A stretch of DNA of 64,000 bases from Mesorhizobium sp. BR1-1-16 (GTDB lineage Bacteria > Pseudomonadota > Alphaproteobacteria > Rhizobiales > Kaistiaceae): NCBI RefSeq assembly GCF_020165495.1, contig NZ_JAIUIE010000004.1, forward strand, positions 62,001 to 126,000, in the 5' to 3' direction. The first letter of the stretch is position 1, and the number at the start of each line of letters is the position of its first letter. Below are positions 27,104 through 35,742 of this stretch, in pieces. Position numbers and translations under genes: made by a program. The notes below the pieces were generated by a model. The model did no database searches. It had not been told where the DNA came from and saw nothing but the letters and a program-made list of their open reading frames with translations.

Positions 27104-28702
27104 ATGACCGAGACTTATGACGTCAGGATCGACGTCGATGCCGCTGAGGCGCTGGGTGCCTACAAGCCGCTGTGGAACTGGTTCGGCTATGACGAGCCGA
27201 ACTACACAGACACCGCCAACGGCAAGAAGCTGCTCAAGGAACTGACGGAACTCAGCCCCGAGCCGGTTCGCGTGCGCACGCATAATCTGCTGACATCCGG
27301 CGATGGCAGCTATTCGCTCAAATGGGGATCGACCAACGCCTATACCGAAGATGCCGATGGCAATCCGGTCTATGACTGGACCATCATGGACCGCATCTTC
27401 GACGCCTATGTCGAGGCCGGCAACATCCCCCTCGTGCAAGTCGGCTTCATGCCGGAGGCGCTCTCCGTCGATCCGGGCCCCTATCGACACAGCTGGTCGC
27501 TGGAAGACCGCTACGCGACGATCATGACCGGCTGGGCCTCGCCGCCCAAGGACCTCAAGAAGTGGGGCGACCTCGTCCATGCCTGGGCTCGCCATCTCGC
27601 TGATCGCTATGGCGAGGATGTCGTCCGCGGCTGGCCGTGGGAGGTCTGGAACGAGCCGGACGGCCATTACTGGAAGGGGACGGTCGAGGAGTTCTGCGCG
27701 ATGTACGCGGTCACCGCCCGCGCCCTCAAGGACGCCCTGCCCGGCGTCCGGGTCGGCGGACCGCACACCTGCGGCGCCTTCAACAACCCGAAGGCGCAGG
27801 CGTTCCTCCGGGCGTTCCTGGCCTTCATCGTCGAGACCGACACGCCGATCGACTTCATCGCCTTCCACGCCAAGGGCAATCCGGTGGTCTGGCAGGATCA
27901 TGTCCGCATGGGCCTGCACAAGCAGCTGCGCGACATCGAGGCGAACCTCGCCATCGTCAACGAGTTTCCGACGCTGCGCCATCTGCCAACCGTCATCGGC
28001 GAGTCTGATCCCGAGGGCTGCGCGGCCTGTTCGGCACGGGTTCACCCGCAGAACGGCTATCGCAATGGCCCGCTTTACGGCGCCTATGTCGTCGAGAGCA
28101 TGATCCGCACCTATGAACTGTCACGGCGCGCGGGCGTCGAGATCGAGGGCGCCGTGACCTGGGCGTTCCTGTTCGAGGAACAGCCCTGGTTCGACGGCTT
28201 CCGCGACCTCGCGACCAATGGTGTCGACAAGGCGGTGCTGAACGGCTTCCGCATGCTCGGCAAGCTCAAGGGCGAATGGATCGCGGCGAAGAGCGATCAC
28301 GCCGTCGACATCGAGGCCATCATGCTGCACGGCGTGCGCGACACGCCTGACGTCAATGCCGTCGCGACGCGCGATGAAAGCGGCGTCAGCGTGCTGGTGT
28401 GGAACTATCATGACGACGATGTCGAGGACGGCGCCGCCACCGTCACGCTCAACCTCGCCAATCTCAAGCCGGGCAGCCACAAGCTGACGCATTACCGGAT
28501 GGACAAGGACCATTCGAACGCGTTCGGCGAGTGGCAGAAGATGGGCGCGCCGCAAACCATCGCCGGGGCCGATTTCGAGCGGCTGGAAGCTGCCGGGAAG
28601 CTCGCCGTGCTCGAAACCAGCACCGTGACGGCTGATGGGATCCTGACCCTGACGACCGACCTGCCCCGACAGGGCGTCTCGCTGTTCCGCATCGATTACT
28701 GA
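27104..28702 (+). CDS. GH39 beta-xylosidase-type glycoside hydrolase
   Basis: A 532-residue enzyme with a (beta/alpha)8 barrel. The acid/base is E184 in WPWEVWNEPDG and the nucleophile candidate is E300 in PTVIGESDPEG, the clan GH-A arrangement of family 39. The C-terminal quarter is a beta-sandwich (VSVLVWNYHDDDV, then TLTTDLPRQGVSLFRIDY). There is no signal peptide, so it acts in the cytoplasm, probably on xylo-oligosaccharides or xylosides brought in by the divergent family 5 importer. The start has only a weak ribosome site (AAGGGTGGAGCCAAG). A strong terminator follows. Confidence 0.88.
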   Translation: MTETYDVRIDVDAAEALGAYKPLWNWFGYDEPNYTDTANGKKLLKELTELSPEPVRVRTHNLLTSGDGSYSLKWGSTNAYTEDADGNPVYDWTIMDRIFDAYVEAGNIPLVQVGFMPEALSVDPGPYRHSWSLEDRYATIMTGWASPPKDLKKWGDLVHAWARHLADRYGEDVVRGWPWEVWNEPDGHYWKGTVEEFCAMYAVTARALKDALPGVRVGGPHTCGAFNNPKAQAFLRAFLAFIVETDTPIDFIAFHAKGNPVVWQDHVRMGLHKQLRDIEANLAIVNEFPTLRHLPTVIGESDPEGCAACSARVHPQNGYRNGPLYGAYVVESMIRTYELSRRAGVEIEGAVTWAFLFEEQPWFDGFRDLATNGVDKAVLNGFRMLGKLKGEWIAAKSDHAVDIEAIMLHGVRDTPDVNAVATRDESGVSVLVWNYHDDDVEDGAATVTLNLANLKPGSHKLTHYRMDKDHSNAFGEWQKMGAPQTIAGADFERLEAAGKLAVLETSTVTADGILTLTTDLPRQGVSLFRIDY

Positions 28703-28711
28703 TGCGGACAC

Positions 28712-28753
28712 TGATCGCGCCCGCCGTCCTCCCCGGCGGGCGCGATCATTTTT
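28712..28753 (+). terminator. Rho-independent terminator of the GH39 gene
   Basis: A perfect 15-bp stem (28712-28726 with 28734-28748, TGATCGCGCCCGCCG arm) with a 7-nt loop is followed by TTTTT at 28749-28753. Its right arm overlaps the stop codon of the convergent GntR gene. Confidence 0.92.
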
Positions 28754-29417
28754 CGACCAGTTCGATATAGCGCCGCTTGCTCGGCTGCAGGTGGTCGACG
28801 CAAAGCTGGGCGAGCACCCAGTTGTCGCGGCCCGACAGCATGTCGATCATGAGCTTGTGGTGGCTGTGCGAGATGTCGAGCGCTGCGCGGTCAGACATGG
28901 AATTGGCCCGCACCGGCAGGCTGTAGCGCATATAGAGCTCGATCGTCTGTACGAGATATTTGTTGCCGCAGGCGCCGAACAGCGTGAGGTGGAAGCGGTC
29001 GTTGGTCTCGTGCACGCCGCGCAGATAGCCGCTCTCTATATGCTCGCCATGCTCCTTATGGATCAGCAGCAGCGTCTCGATGAGGCTCCTTGGCGCCGGC
29101 AGCGGGATCAGCAGGGCCGCCTGGCGCTGGACCAGTTCGCGCACATCATAGATCTGGCGCACTTCGGAAGGCGTCAGCGAGCGGACAGTTGCGCCCTTGT
29201 TGCGCTCGCGGACGATGATGCCCATCTGCTCGAGCTGCACCAGAGCCTGCCGGACGAAATGGCGGGTCACGGGGAAGCGCGAGAGAAGCGAGTCCTCCGT
29301 CAGCCGCGCGCCCGGCGCGAGCCGCCCGAAGATGATGTCCTCCTCCAGCGCGCGGACGATACGAATATCCTCGTGCTCGCCGTCCAGTGAACCATCCAGA
29401 TCGATCATCGATGCCAT
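28746..29417 (-). CDS. GntR-family regulator, FCD subfamily
   Basis: A 223-residue regulator. The winged HTH is at about 12-80 (LTEDSLLSRFPVTRHFVRQALVQLEQMGIIV), with wing RNKGATVRSLT. The all-helical FCD effector domain (about 85-220) has the metal-site pattern HETNDRFHLTLFGACGNKYL and SHSHHKLMIDML. FCD regulators respond to sugar acids and similar organic acids. It sits between the GH39 and Gfo/Idh genes, and a repeated TTATYGACAA motif marks both flanking control regions, so it probably governs the whole 21-35 kb block. The start may be the ATG at 29417 or the one at 29408. Confidence 0.9.
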   Translation of the reverse strand: MASMIDLDGSLDGEHEDIRIVRALEEDIIFGRLAPGARLTEDSLLSRFPVTRHFVRQALVQLEQMGIIVRERNKGATVRSLTPSEVRQIYDVRELVQRQAALLIPLPAPRSLIETLLLIHKEHGEHIESGYLRGVHETNDRFHLTLFGACGNKYLVQTIELYMRYSLPVRANSMSDRAALDISHSHHKLMIDMLSGRDNWVLAQLCVDHLQPSKRRYIELVEK

Positions 29418-29450
29418 CCGCCTGTCCGGTTCATCCGGCCGCTACACCGC

Positions 29451-30449
29451 TCAACGCATCCGCGCCTCGAAGCCGCTGAGAGCATAAGCACCCTCGACCA
29501 GCCGCAGGGTCTCCAGATTGTCCTCCGGGCCAGTTTCAAACGCCGCGCCCGATCTCGTCTGTTCTACGAAGTGGCGGATCGCGGCGCCATAGGCAGCCTG
29601 ATAGCTTTCGCCGGGATCAAAGGCTTCATGCAGTGGATGCTTGCCGACAAGGCGGAGGTCGGCGCCCTCCAGAAGGATTGTTCCCGCTGTCCCGTGAATG
29701 CAGAGGCGGTCGGCCGGCGCCGGCGGCGCGCCATGGACCGCCAGATTGCCGGAGATCGAAAGCGGCACGCCATCGCCGCGTCGGGCCAGCGTGAGAATGG
29801 CGCTGTCTTCGCCGATGATCTCGTCATTGCTCCGACCGAGCCGGGCCGCGACCAGGTCGAATTCGCCGAACAGAAAACGCAGCGTGTCAAGATGATGGAT
29901 GAGCACTTCCATCACCAGCAGGCGATCGAGCGAGCGGAAGAAGGGCTGACGAACCAACGCCGGCCTCAAGCCATCGGGCCCGGGCAGCATGCCGCTTGAG
30001 TGAAATTCGAATCGGATCGAAACGATCTCGCCGATGAGATCTTCACGCAGCCAGGAGCCGAGCCGCCGATAATAGGGACGGAAGCGCCAGTTTTCATGCA
30101 CCATCAGCGGCACGCGGCCCCTGGTCTCAGCGACCAGCGCCTCGGCCTCGGCGAGATCGACGCCGAGCGGCTTCTGGCAGAGCAGCGCCAGACCCCGTTC
30201 CGCGCCGGCTCGTATATGGGGCGCGTGATGCTGTCGCGGCGAACAGATGTCGAGGGCATCCAGTTCGGTCCCTTCGAGCATCGCCTCGATGGTGTCGAAG
30301 CGGGCTCCGATCCCGAAGGCCTCGGCGCGGGCAGCGGCCGCATCACGGTCGGGGTCGCAGATCGCGACCACCTCCGCCCCATCGACCGCCAACCAGCCCG
30401 GCAGGTGATATTGGGTCACCCACCCTGCGCCCACCATGCCCACCCGCAC
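29451..30449 (-). CDS. Gfo/Idh/MocA-family dehydrogenase
   Basis: A 332-residue NAD(P)-dependent oxidoreductase. The Rossmann motif VGMVGAGWVTQYHLPG lies at the N terminus and the catalytic-region motif is CQKPLGVDLAEAE (EKP-type lysine). The C-terminal alpha/beta domain contains MEVLIHHLDTLRFLFG, with the His typical of sugar dehydrogenases. I use GTG at 30449 because CAGGAG lies 6 nt upstream and the fold begins at once. It probably oxidises a sugar to its lactone as the first step of the pathway encoded divergently at 30658-34944. A TTATTGATAA motif lies 14 nt before its start. Confidence 0.88.
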   Translation of the reverse strand: MRVGMVGAGWVTQYHLPGWLAVDGAEVVAICDPDRDAAAARAEAFGIGARFDTIEAMLEGTELDALDICSPRQHHAPHIRAGAERGLALLCQKPLGVDLAEAEALVAETRGRVPLMVHENWRFRPYYRRLGSWLREDLIGEIVSIRFEFHSSGMLPGPDGLRPALVRQPFFRSLDRLLVMEVLIHHLDTLRFLFGEFDLVAARLGRSNDEIIGEDSAILTLARRGDGVPLSISGNLAVHGAPPAPADRLCIHGTAGTILLEGADLRLVGKHPLHEAFDPGESYQAAYGAAIRHFVEQTRSGAAFETGPEDNLETLRLVEGAYALSGFEARMR

Positions 30450-30463
30450 AATCCACTCCTGTC

Positions 30464-30593
30464 TTATCAATAATTTTGGCGCCGAACCGCACGCCTCCGC
30501 CATTCAAACTATAGCGCAGTTTACGCATTTAAAAGGGAAAAACTCGGGCGTGCGCCATCGTTGCACGAGAGTTCGCCTGATCATTATTGACAA
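30464..30593. promoter_or_regulatory. Two regulator motifs in the dehydrogenase/dehydratase divergent promoter
   Basis: TTATTGATAA (minus strand, 30464-30473) and TTATTGACAA (30584-30593, within TATTGACAATA, an 11-nt perfect palindrome) match the motif found three times at 26.9-27.0 kb. The intervening 110 nt are relatively AT-rich. Probable targets of the GntR protein at 28746. Confidence 0.6.
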
Positions 30594-30657
30594 TAGTCGC
30601 CATGGCTGTAGGAATGGGCGCATGAGATCGCGGTGATCCGCGCGAGGGAGATCGAGG

Positions 30658-32355
30658 GTGACGCGCGGACTTCGCAGACGGCTGACGAGTTATGGCGACC
30701 AGGACTTTTCACTGTTCCTGCGCAAGGCCTTCATCAAGGCGATGGGCTATTCCGACGATGCCCTGGAGCGGCCGATCATCGGCATCGCCAACACCTATTC
30801 CGACTACAATCCCTGCCATGGCAATGTCATGCAGCTGATCGAAGCCGCCAAGCGCGGGATCATGCTGGCCGGCGGCATGCCCATGGTGTTTCCAACGATT
30901 TCGATTCACGAGAGTTTCGCGGCACCGACCTCGATGTTCCTTCGCAACCTGATGGCGATGGAGACGGAGGAGATGGTGCGTGCGCAGCCGATGGATGCCG
31001 TCGTGCTGATCGGTGGTTGCGACAAGACGATTCCGGCCCAGGTCATGGCCGCGGCTTCCAGCGAAGTGCCGGCGATCATCCTCCCGACCGGGCCGATGGA
31101 AACCGGACATCATCGCGGCGAGCGGCTCGGCGCCTGCACGGATTGCCGCCGTCTCTGGGGCCAGTACCGGGCCGGCCAGCTGGACGAGGCGGAGCTCGGC
31201 GAGATCAATGGCCGCCTCGCCAGTTCCGTCGGCACCTGCACCGTCATGGGCACCGCCAGCACGATGGCCTGCCTCGTCGAAGCCATGGGACTGGCGCTGC
31301 CGATGTCCGGATCGGCCCCCGCGACTTCGGCCGAGCGTATCCGCATCGCCGAGGAGACGGGCCGCGTCGCTGTCGCCATGGCCGAAGCCGGCGTGACGAC
31401 GGCTGAAGTGCTGACCCCGGCGGCGCTGCGCAATGGCCTCGCCGTGCTGCAGGCGTTGGGCGGCTCGACCAATGCCGTCGTGCATCTGGCGGCGATCTAT
31501 GGCCGGCTCGGCCGGCGGCTCGACATGGATGAGCTCGACGCCCTCGGCCGCGCCGTGCCGGTTCTGGTCGATCTGAAGCCATCCGGCGTCGCCTATATGG
31601 GCGAGTTCCACGCGGCTGGCGGCGTGCCGCGGCTTTTGTCGGAACTCACCGATGTCGTCGATCTTAAAGCGCCGCTTGCTTTCGGTGGCACGCTCGGCGA
31701 CTGCGTGGCGAGCCTGCCGCCGCGCTATGAGCATCAGATCATCCGCAGCCGCGACAATCCCGTGTCGGCGGACGGTGCGCTCGCGGTGCTCTCGGGCAAT
31801 CTGGCGCCGCGCGGCGCCGTCATCAAGCATTCGGCCGCCGACCCGAAACTGCAGGTCCATGAAGGCCGCGCGATCGTATTCGATTCGGTGCGCGACATGA
31901 CCGAACGGCTCGACGACGAGACGCTGGGCATCGCCGCCGACGATGTGCTGGTGCTGCGCAATGCCGGGCCGCGCGGCGCGCCGGGCATGCCCGAAGCCGG
32001 CTATATCCCGATCCCGCGATATCTGGCGCGCCAGGGCGTCAAGGACATGGTGCGGATATCGGATGCGCGCATGAGCGGCACCGCCTTTGGCACGGTTATC
32101 CTGCATGTCATGCCGGAATCGGCGGCCGGAGGGCCGCTGGCCGCCGTCAAGACCGGCGACCGCATCCGCCTCGACGTACCGGCCCGGCGGATCGAGCTGC
32201 TGATCGAGCCCGAGGAACTGGAACGGCGCATGGCCGCGCTGCCCGCGCCAGCACCGTCGCCGGCGCGGGGCTATGCCCGCCTCTACGACCAGCATGTGCT
32301 GCAGGCCGACGAAGGCGCGGATTTCGATTTCCTGACGGGCCAGCCGCATGGCTGA
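30658..32355 (+). CDS. IlvD/Edd-family sugar-acid dehydratase (aldonate dehydratase type)
   Basis: A 565-residue iron-sulfur dehydratase. The three family cysteine motifs are present: YSDYNPCHGN, GGCDKTIPAQ and GACTDCRRLWGQ. PGMPEAGYIPIP and SDARMSGTAFGTVILHV complete the C-terminal swivel domain. The length and the GACTDC spacing fit the L-arabonate/D-xylonate (pentonate and hexonate) dehydratase branch rather than true IlvD. It removes water from an aldonate to give a 2-keto-3-deoxy acid. GTG start at 30658 behind GAGGGAGATCGAGG. First gene of the operon; it overlaps the next gene by 8 nt. Confidence 0.9.
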   Translation: MTRGLRRRLTSYGDQDFSLFLRKAFIKAMGYSDDALERPIIGIANTYSDYNPCHGNVMQLIEAAKRGIMLAGGMPMVFPTISIHESFAAPTSMFLRNLMAMETEEMVRAQPMDAVVLIGGCDKTIPAQVMAAASSEVPAIILPTGPMETGHHRGERLGACTDCRRLWGQYRAGQLDEAELGEINGRLASSVGTCTVMGTASTMACLVEAMGLALPMSGSAPATSAERIRIAEETGRVAVAMAEAGVTTAEVLTPAALRNGLAVLQALGGSTNAVVHLAAIYGRLGRRLDMDELDALGRAVPVLVDLKPSGVAYMGEFHAAGGVPRLLSELTDVVDLKAPLAFGGTLGDCVASLPPRYEHQIIRSRDNPVSADGALAVLSGNLAPRGAVIKHSAADPKLQVHEGRAIVFDSVRDMTERLDDETLGIAADDVLVLRNAGPRGAPGMPEAGYIPIPRYLARQGVKDMVRISDARMSGTAFGTVILHVMPESAAGGPLAAVKTGDRIRLDVPARRIELLIEPEELERRMAALPAPAPSPARGYARLYDQHVLQADEGADFDFLTGQPHG

Positions 32356-33208
32356 CGTCGAGGAAGCGCGGCTTTGCCTGCCGCCGCGCCCGCTTCGCAA
32401 TCCCGGACAGTTGCGGCTGCCAGAGGGGACCTGCGACTGCCATCTGCATGTCTTTTCGGCCGGAGCGCCTCTGGCGAACCCGCGCAGCTATACGCCGCAA
32501 ATGCTGGGGATCGAGGCGTGGCTGGCCGTCGCCGAAAGCTTCGGCATCGCGAGGGGCGTCGTGGTGCAGCCGAGCGTCTATGGTCTCGACAATCATGTCC
32601 TGCTTGACGCCCTCGCCGCCCATTCGGACCGCCTGCGCGGCGTTGTCGTCGTGGACGCAGCGATAAGCGACGAGGAACTCGATGCGCTCGACCGTTCCGG
32701 TGTCCGCGGCGTCCGCATCAATCTCCGCAACAAGGCCGGCATCGGCCTGGACGCGGCCGAGGCCTTGGCGCCCCGCATCCGCGCCCGCGGCTGGCACCTG
32801 CAATTCCAGGTCGGCCCCGACGAGATCGACAGCGTCGCCACATTGGCCATCCGCCACGATATCGGCGCCGTGATCGATCATCTTGCCTTCATGCCGCTCG
32901 ATACGCCTGCACGGGCACTGGCAAGCCTCAAGCGCGCCCTCGACGATCGCCGCGTTCACGTCAAGATCTCGGCGCCTTATCGGCTCCTCGGCAGCGCCGA
33001 TCCAGAGCGTTACGCCTCCGTTGTCGGCGCGCTCGCCGCGAGCCATCCGGACAGTCTGCTCTGGGGCAGTGACTGGCCGCATACGGAGCTGTTCGAGACC
33101 GTGCCAGAAGAAGACGACCTCATCGCCCTGGCGCTCGAAGCCCTGCCCGCCGCCGCGCATGGCCACGTGTTCGTCGACAACCCCGCCCGCCTCTATTGGA
33201 CACGCTGA
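32348..33208 (+). CDS. Amidohydrolase 2 family lactonase (LigI/fuconolactonase-like)
   Basis: A 286-residue TIM-barrel hydrolase. The N-terminal motif is CDCHLHVFSAG, the middle has VIDHLAFMP, and the C-terminal LLWGSDWPHTELF supplies the catalytic Asp. It resembles 2-pyrone-4,6-dicarboxylate lactonase and sugar lactonases such as L-fucono- or L-rhamnono-lactonase, which need no metal or one metal. In this operon it most likely opens the aldonolactone made by the dehydrogenase, ahead of the dehydratase. It overlaps the dehydratase gene by 8 nt. Confidence 0.85.
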   Translation: MADVEEARLCLPPRPLRNPGQLRLPEGTCDCHLHVFSAGAPLANPRSYTPQMLGIEAWLAVAESFGIARGVVVQPSVYGLDNHVLLDALAAHSDRLRGVVVVDAAISDEELDALDRSGVRGVRINLRNKAGIGLDAAEALAPRIRARGWHLQFQVGPDEIDSVATLAIRHDIGAVIDHLAFMPLDTPARALASLKRALDDRRVHVKISAPYRLLGSADPERYASVVGALAASHPDSLLWGSDWPHTELFETVPEEDDLIALALEALPAAAHGHVFVDNPARLYWTR

Positions 33209-33229
33209 CCGAAAGCCCGGAGCCAACCG

Positions 33230-34162
33230 ATGCCGCTTCTGACCGAGGACGCCAAGGGCGTCTATGTCATCGCCGTTACGCCTTTCAAGGATGACGGTGC
33301 GATCGATACCGACAGCATCGACCGGATGGTCGACTTCTACGAGGGCGCGGGCGCGACCGGCCTGACCATCCTCGGCCAGCTCGGCGAGGCACCGAAACTG
33401 ACGGCGGAGGAATCGCGGGCCGTCGCCCGCCGCGTCATCGACCGCGTTGCAGGCCGCCTCCCCGTGGTGGTCGGGGTGTCGGCGCCGGGTCTCGCGCCGA
33501 TGCGCGAGCTTGCCGACCAGGTGATGGAAATGGGCGCGGCCGGCGTGATGGTCGCCCCGCCCTGGACGCTGAAGACCGACGACCAGATTTACGGCTATTA
33601 CGCCTCGGTGGCGGAAGCGCTCGGCAAGACGCCCTTCGTCCTGCAGGATTATCCGCTGACGACCAATGTCTCCATCGCCGTCAAGGTGATCGACCGCATC
33701 GTCCGCGACCTTCCCACTTGCGTCATGCTCAAGCACGAAGACTGGCCGGGCCTTGCCAAGATCAGCGCGCTCCGGGCAACGAGCGACAAGGGCGAGACGA
33801 GGCGGATTTCGATCCTGTGCGGCAATGGCGGCCTGTTCCTGCCCGAGGAGATGGGGCGCGGCGCCGACGGCGCCATGACCGGCTTCTGCTACCCGGAAAT
33901 GATGGTCGGCGTCGTCGAGGCCTATGGGCGCGGCGATGCGGAACGTGCGCATGACCTCTTTGATGCCTATCTTCCGTTGGCCCGCTACGAGCAGCAGCAG
34001 GGCATCGGTCTCGCCTGCCGCAAATATGTGCTGGCGAAGCGCGGCGTCATCGCGTCGGACAAGCAGCGGCGCCCCGGCTCGGCGCTTTCCAAGTTCGACG
34101 TCGCCGATATCGAAAGGCTGCTCGCGCGCCAGGGCCGGCGCCTCGAGGAGATTGCGGCATGA
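33230..34162 (+). CDS. DapA/DHDPS-family 2-keto-3-deoxy sugar-acid aldolase or dehydratase
   Basis: A 310-residue (beta/alpha)8 class I lyase. The Schiff-base lysine is K168 ([10 protein letters not shown]) and the catalytic Tyr is Y141 (LQDYPLTT). The first loop [18 protein letters not shown] replaces the GTTGE substrate loop of true dihydrodipicolinate synthase. Enzymes of this branch cleave 2-keto-3-deoxy acids to pyruvate plus an aldehyde, or dehydrate 2-keto-3-deoxyarabonate. Following a lactonase and a dehydratase gene, it is probably the last carbon-skeleton step of a non-phosphorylative sugar pathway. It overlaps the next gene by ATGA. Confidence 0.87.
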   Translation: MPLLTEDAKGVYVIAVTPFKDDGAIDTDSIDRMVDFYEGAGATGLTILGQLGEAPKLTAEESRAVARRVIDRVAGRLPVVVGVSAPGLAPMRELADQVMEMGAAGVMVAPPWTLKTDDQIYGYYASVAEALGKTPFVLQDYPLTTNVSIAVKVIDRIVRDLPTCVMLKHEDWPGLAKISALRATSDKGETRRISILCGNGGLFLPEEMGRGADGAMTGFCYPEMMVGVVEAYGRGDAERAHDLFDAYLPLARYEQQQGIGLACRKYVLAKRGVIASDKQRRPGSALSKFDVADIERLLARQGRRLEEIAA

Positions 34163-34944
34163 AGCTTGGTATCGAAGGCAAGCGGGCGCTGGTGCTCGGA
34201 GCCAGCAAGGGCCTGGGCGCAGCCGTCGCGGTCGCGCTCGCCAATGAGGGCGCCGAGGTCATCGGAGCCTCGCGCTCGACAGAGGCCATCGCGGCGCTCG
34301 AGCAGCGACTGCAGGCAGGCGCCACCGGCCATATCCGGGCCGAGCACCTCGACCTCGCCGATTCATCGTCCGTCCAGCAATTGATCGAGCGCTGCCTCGC
34401 GGCTGATGGCATCGACATTCTCGTCAACAATTCGGGCGGCCCGCCTCCCTCCGAGGCCAAGGACCTGACGCCGGAGGTGCTCGCAAAGCACTTTGCGACC
34501 ATGGTCACGCCGCTCGTCACGATCAGCAATGCGCTGCTGCCTGGTATGATCAGCCGGCAATGGGGCCGGATCGTCACGCTGACCTCGTCCGGCGTCGAGG
34601 CACCGCTGCCGCGTCTTGCCCTCTCCAATGCGCTGCGCCAGGCGCTGGTCGGTTGGAGCAAGACGCTGGCCTCGGAGGTCGCGCCGCACAATGTCACGGT
34701 GAACGTTGTCGTCCAGGGCCGCATCCACACCGACCGGGTCGATGAACTCGATGAAGCCACGGCCAAGCGGCTCGGGCAGCCGGTCGAGACGGTTCGCGCG
34801 AATTCGATCGCCGCGATTCCGGCCGGACGTTATGGCAAGCCGGAAGAGCTCGGCGACCTCGTGGCCTTCCTCGCCAGCGACCGCGCGTCCTATATCACCG
34901 GTAGCCTCGTCCGCATTGATGGCGGCCTGCTGAAGTCGATCTGA
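34159..34944 (+). CDS. SDR-fold protein lacking the catalytic Tyr/Lys
   Basis: A 261-residue Rossmann-fold protein. The N terminus has the cofactor motif [11 protein letters not shown] (about 12-22) and ILVNNSGG (about 87-94). Where classical SDRs have YxxxK, this protein reads LALSNALR (153-160); no Tyr or Lys occurs between residues 145 and 165. The rest ([32 protein letters not shown]) is normal SDR. A set of SDR relatives with an SNxLR segment here is known, so this is a divergent subfamily rather than a mutation. Last gene of the dehydratase operon; role uncertain (dehydrogenase with altered chemistry, or another function). Confidence 0.85.
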   Translation: MKLGIEGKRALVLGASKGLGAAVAVALANEGAEVIGASRSTEAIAALEQRLQAGATGHIRAEHLDLADSSSVQQLIERCLAADGIDILVNNSGGPPPSEAKDLTPEVLAKHFATMVTPLVTISNALLPGMISRQWGRIVTLTSSGVEAPLPRLALSNALRQALVGWSKTLASEVAPHNVTVNVVVQGRIHTDRVDELDEATAKRLGQPVETVRANSIAAIPAGRYGKPEELGDLVAFLASDRASYITGSLVRIDGGLLKSI

Positions 34945-34979
34945 GCAGGGGCCGCGTGAGTGCCGGCGCTTTGCCGGCG

Positions 34980-35708
34980 TCAGTCCTTGCCGAGCACGGC
35001 GCGGACGTCTTCATCGGCATGCTGCAACAGGACCTGCACGGCCTTGTGCGCGCGATCGGGATCGCGGGCACGAATGGCCTCGAAGACGTCCCGGTGCTCC
35101 TGCAGGCAGTGCTGGTGATGGAAGTTTGAGCTCGAAAGCTTGAAGCTCATCTGGAAATACTGGCGAAAGAGGTTGGCGAGCGGTGCCATGAACAGATTGT
35201 TCGAGGCGACATAAAGCGCGGTATGGAAGGCGACGTCGCCTTCGATCCACTTCGCGAAGTCGGCCTTTGCCTGCGACATCACTTCGAGCGCCGCTTCGAG
35301 CGCATAGAGTTGTTCGAGCGTCGCTCGCCGGGCGGCCTCGGCGGCGGCAGCGGGCTCGACCGCGCTCCGGAACGCGAACAGATGCTGCAGGATCGCATCG
35401 GCATCGTCGCTTTCCTGGATCCAGTTGAAGATATCCGGATCGAGGAAATTCCACTCCGCCGTCGGCAGCACCCAGGTGCCGATACCTGACCCCGTCCGCA
35501 GCAGACCCTTGGACGCGAGCAGCTTGACCGCCTCCCGCACCACGGTCCGGCTGACGCCGAAACGGCTGCAGAGTTCCGGCTCGGCGGGAATGAGATCGCC
35601 GACAGCCAGATGGCCGCCGACGATTTCGGTTCCGAGTGCGGTTGCAACGGTCAGATGCAGCCGGGAGCGCGACTGGCGAGTCGATCTGTCGAGGGTCGAT
35701 GCATCCAT
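34980..35708 (-). CDS. GntR-family regulator, FadR/FCD subfamily
   Basis: A 242-residue protein. The winged HTH has IPAEPELCSRFGVSRTVVREAVKLLASKGLL and the wing RTGSGIGTWV. The FCD domain has GDVAFHTALYVASNNLFM and a C-terminal EHRDVFEAI helix. The start at 35708 (ATG) follows GGAG at some distance; in-frame GTG (35720) and TTG (35732) are possible. It is the last gene of the minus-strand importer operon beginning at 41645 and may regulate that operon through the palindrome at 41741-41765. Convergent with the SDR at 34944. Confidence 0.9.
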   Translation of the reverse strand: MDASTLDRSTRQSRSRLHLTVATALGTEIVGGHLAVGDLIPAEPELCSRFGVSRTVVREAVKLLASKGLLRTGSGIGTWVLPTAEWNFLDPDIFNWIQESDDADAILQHLFAFRSAVEPAAAAEAARRATLEQLYALEAALEVMSQAKADFAKWIEGDVAFHTALYVASNNLFMAPLANLFRQYFQMSFKLSSSNFHHQHCLQEHRDVFEAIRARDPDRAHKAVQVLLQHADEDVRAVLGKD

Positions 35709-35742
35709 GCGTCCGTTCACTCCGCGTTCCAAATTCCCTGCG

